Assembly: GCA_025451425.1 (NCBI GenBank)
Contig: JANWKK010000291.1
Span: 1-6,060, forward strand
DNA length: 6,060 nt
From: Gemmatimonadaceae bacterium
Lineage (GTDB): Bacteria; Gemmatimonadota; Gemmatimonadetes; Gemmatimonadales; Gemmatimonadaceae
Direction: 5' to 3'
Shown here: positions 5,068 to 6,060 of the stretch, piece after piece
Position numbering within the stretch: the first letter of the stretch is position 1
Layout of the letters: each line of letters opens with the position of its first letter
The notes under the pieces: model-generated
Database searches by the model: none
Seen by the model: only the letters and a program-made list of their open reading frames with translations
What the model was told of the DNA's origin: nothing
Position numbers and translations under genes: made by a program

Positions 5068-6060
5068 GTGGGAGTCGCATCCCTCCTCGCGATGGCGGCG
5101 GCCCATGCACAGAAGTCAGACGCCTGTCCTTCATCTATTCTCCACTGCACTGACCTCGTCGCGGCGCCTGATCTGAACGGGATCACCGGGTCGCTCGAGC
5201 TTCAACCGATCAGCAGCATTTTCGGCGCGAGCGTCACGCCTAACGGCGCTCCTCGCTATCGATTGATCGCCCGCGTCACAGGCTTGCCGACGCCGGCGAC
5301 GCTCGGTGGGTACTCGACGTACGTGGCGTGGGCGTACACCGTGACCATGGACAGTGCGATCAAGCTCGGTGTCGTGCGCAACGGCACGGTGCCGTTAGGT
5401 GAGATCGCGCGCGAACAGTTTAGGGTATTGATAACCGCCGAACCATCGGTCTCCGTCTCGGAGCGCAGTGGCCGCATCGTGCTTCGCGGAACGTCTCCCG
5501 GCGCCAGGCTACTCGCGCATCGCGACCTCATGCAAGCGGTCGCGCCAGGTGTGCCGCCGGCACCGCACGTCCACGAGGACTACGACTGGCGCATGCCGCC
5601 GATGCTGCCCGGCGGAACGATGATGATGCCCGGCATGCGACACCTCACACCCAATGTCGAGCCCTGGCTCCCACGCCCCGATTCGGCAGCGCCGGATGCG
5701 GTGCCGCGGCGCGTCGTCAGCGTACGCGATGGCGACACGCTGCGCCTCGTTGCGGGAATCGTTTGGCGCACGATCGGCGGCCGCCGCGTTACGATGTACG
5801 GTTTCAGTGGCCAGTATCCGGGTCCCCTCATCCGTGCCCCACGTGGTGCAACGGTGATCGTGCGCTTCGAGAACCGGCTGGACCAGCCTTCGTCCGTGCA
5901 TTGGCACGGCGTGCGTCTCGATAACGCCTTCGATGGAGTCGCGCCGGTTCCAGCCGGCGGACGCTTCGACTATCGCGTTCACTTTCGCGACGCGGGCATC
6001 TACTGGTACCACCCCCACGTTCGTGAAGACATCCAACAGGATCTCGGGCTCTACGGCAAC
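5062..6060 (+). CDS. Exported multicopper oxidase with extra N-terminal domain, partial
   Basis: 333 codons, open at the right edge. Residues 3-15 are hydrophobic and AHA16|Q17 is a probable signal peptidase I site, so the protein is exported. Residues about 40-155 form an additional beta-rich domain containing YVAWAYT (87-93), K101-L-G, and F120-R-V-L-I-T-A-E-P followed by SGRIVLRG (136-143). This pattern recalls the C-terminal domain of RskA-type anti-sigma factors, at low confidence. A Met/Pro-rich linker (178-192) follows, possibly copper-binding. From about 215 begins the first cupredoxin domain of a multicopper oxidase: YPGPLI (252-257), H280-W-H282-G and Y314-W-Y-H317-P-H319, the first two of the family's four HxH copper motifs; the other two should lie past the edge. 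The family couples substrate oxidation (phenols, Cu(I), Mn(II) or others) to oxygen reduction. The start is uncertain: no ribosome site precedes 5062, which lies in a repeat, and the frame is open upstream to at least 4834, including GTG 4909. Confidence 0.85.
   Translation, partial: MTVGVASLLAMAAAHAQKSDACPSSILHCTDLVAAPDLNGITGSLELQPISSIFGASVTPNGAPRYRLIARVTGLPTPATLGGYSTYVAWAYTVTMDSAIKLGVVRNGTVPLGEIAREQFRVLITAEPSVSVSERSGRIVLRGTSPGARLLAHRDLMQAVAPGVPPAPHVHEDYDWRMPPMLPGGTMMMPGMRHLTPNVEPWLPRPDSAAPDAVPRRVVSVRDGDTLRLVAGIVWRTIGGRRVTMYGFSGQYPGPLIRAPRGATVIVRFENRLDQPSSVHWHGVRLDNAFDGVAPVPAGGRFDYRVHFRDAGIYWYHPHVREDIQQDLGLYGN

Noticed and set aside
4878..5186. Minus-strand frames containing VIPSEARDL and CHPERSEGS
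   Set aside because: These are known spurious translations of a dispersed repeat and they overlap the oxidase gene.
5509..6036. 175-aa minus-strand frame over the oxidase
   Set aside because: The plus strand encodes conserved copper motifs; the minus frame is Arg/His-rich without motifs.

Overview
The window comes from a GC-rich bacterium with a Gram-negative envelope. Three observations fit Gemmatimonadota or a neighbouring phylum: the GC-rich codon use, a compact minor-pilin cluster, and interspersed non-coding repeats whose translation reads like the familiar spurious 'VIPSEARDL'. The phylum is a guess from gene style, because no marker gene is present.

Layout. Positions 1-1562 (minus strand) hold three tightly packed genes for type IV pilin-like proteins: a FimT/GspH-type, a PilV-type and a PilW-type protein, the last running off the left edge. 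All three carry the prepilin peptidase motif and are probably co-transcribed and translationally coupled. Positions 1563-1862 have no gene, only small inverted repeats. Positions 1863-3537 hold three genes of one unrecognised small-protein family: one on the minus strand (218 aa) and, across a 137-base divergent spacer, two on the plus strand (183 and 89 aa). They share a roughly 70-residue module marked by a W, a GW-x-x-FE and an RRL-x-P-x-P-x-x-W motif. The 218-aa protein contains it twice, so the locus has four copies. Positions 3646-4515 encode an exported PAP2-type phosphatase with slightly altered signature motifs.

Positions 4516-5061 hold no confident gene but are rich in structure. 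A 268-base imperfect palindrome (4582-4849) can fold back on itself almost end to end. It is followed by a short 9-base tandem repeat (about 4971-4998) and a dispersed-repeat-like sequence (5041-5067). The last gene starts inside that repeat at about 5062 and is open at the right edge. It is an exported multicopper oxidase with an unusual N-terminal domain, a Met-rich linker and the first cupredoxin domain, including HWH and HPH copper motifs.

The genes do not form one obvious pathway. The parts that can be placed (pili, PAP2 phosphatase, multicopper oxidase) act at the cell envelope. The most distinctive items are the four-copy module family, the long fold-back element, and the repeat that supplies the start region of the oxidase.
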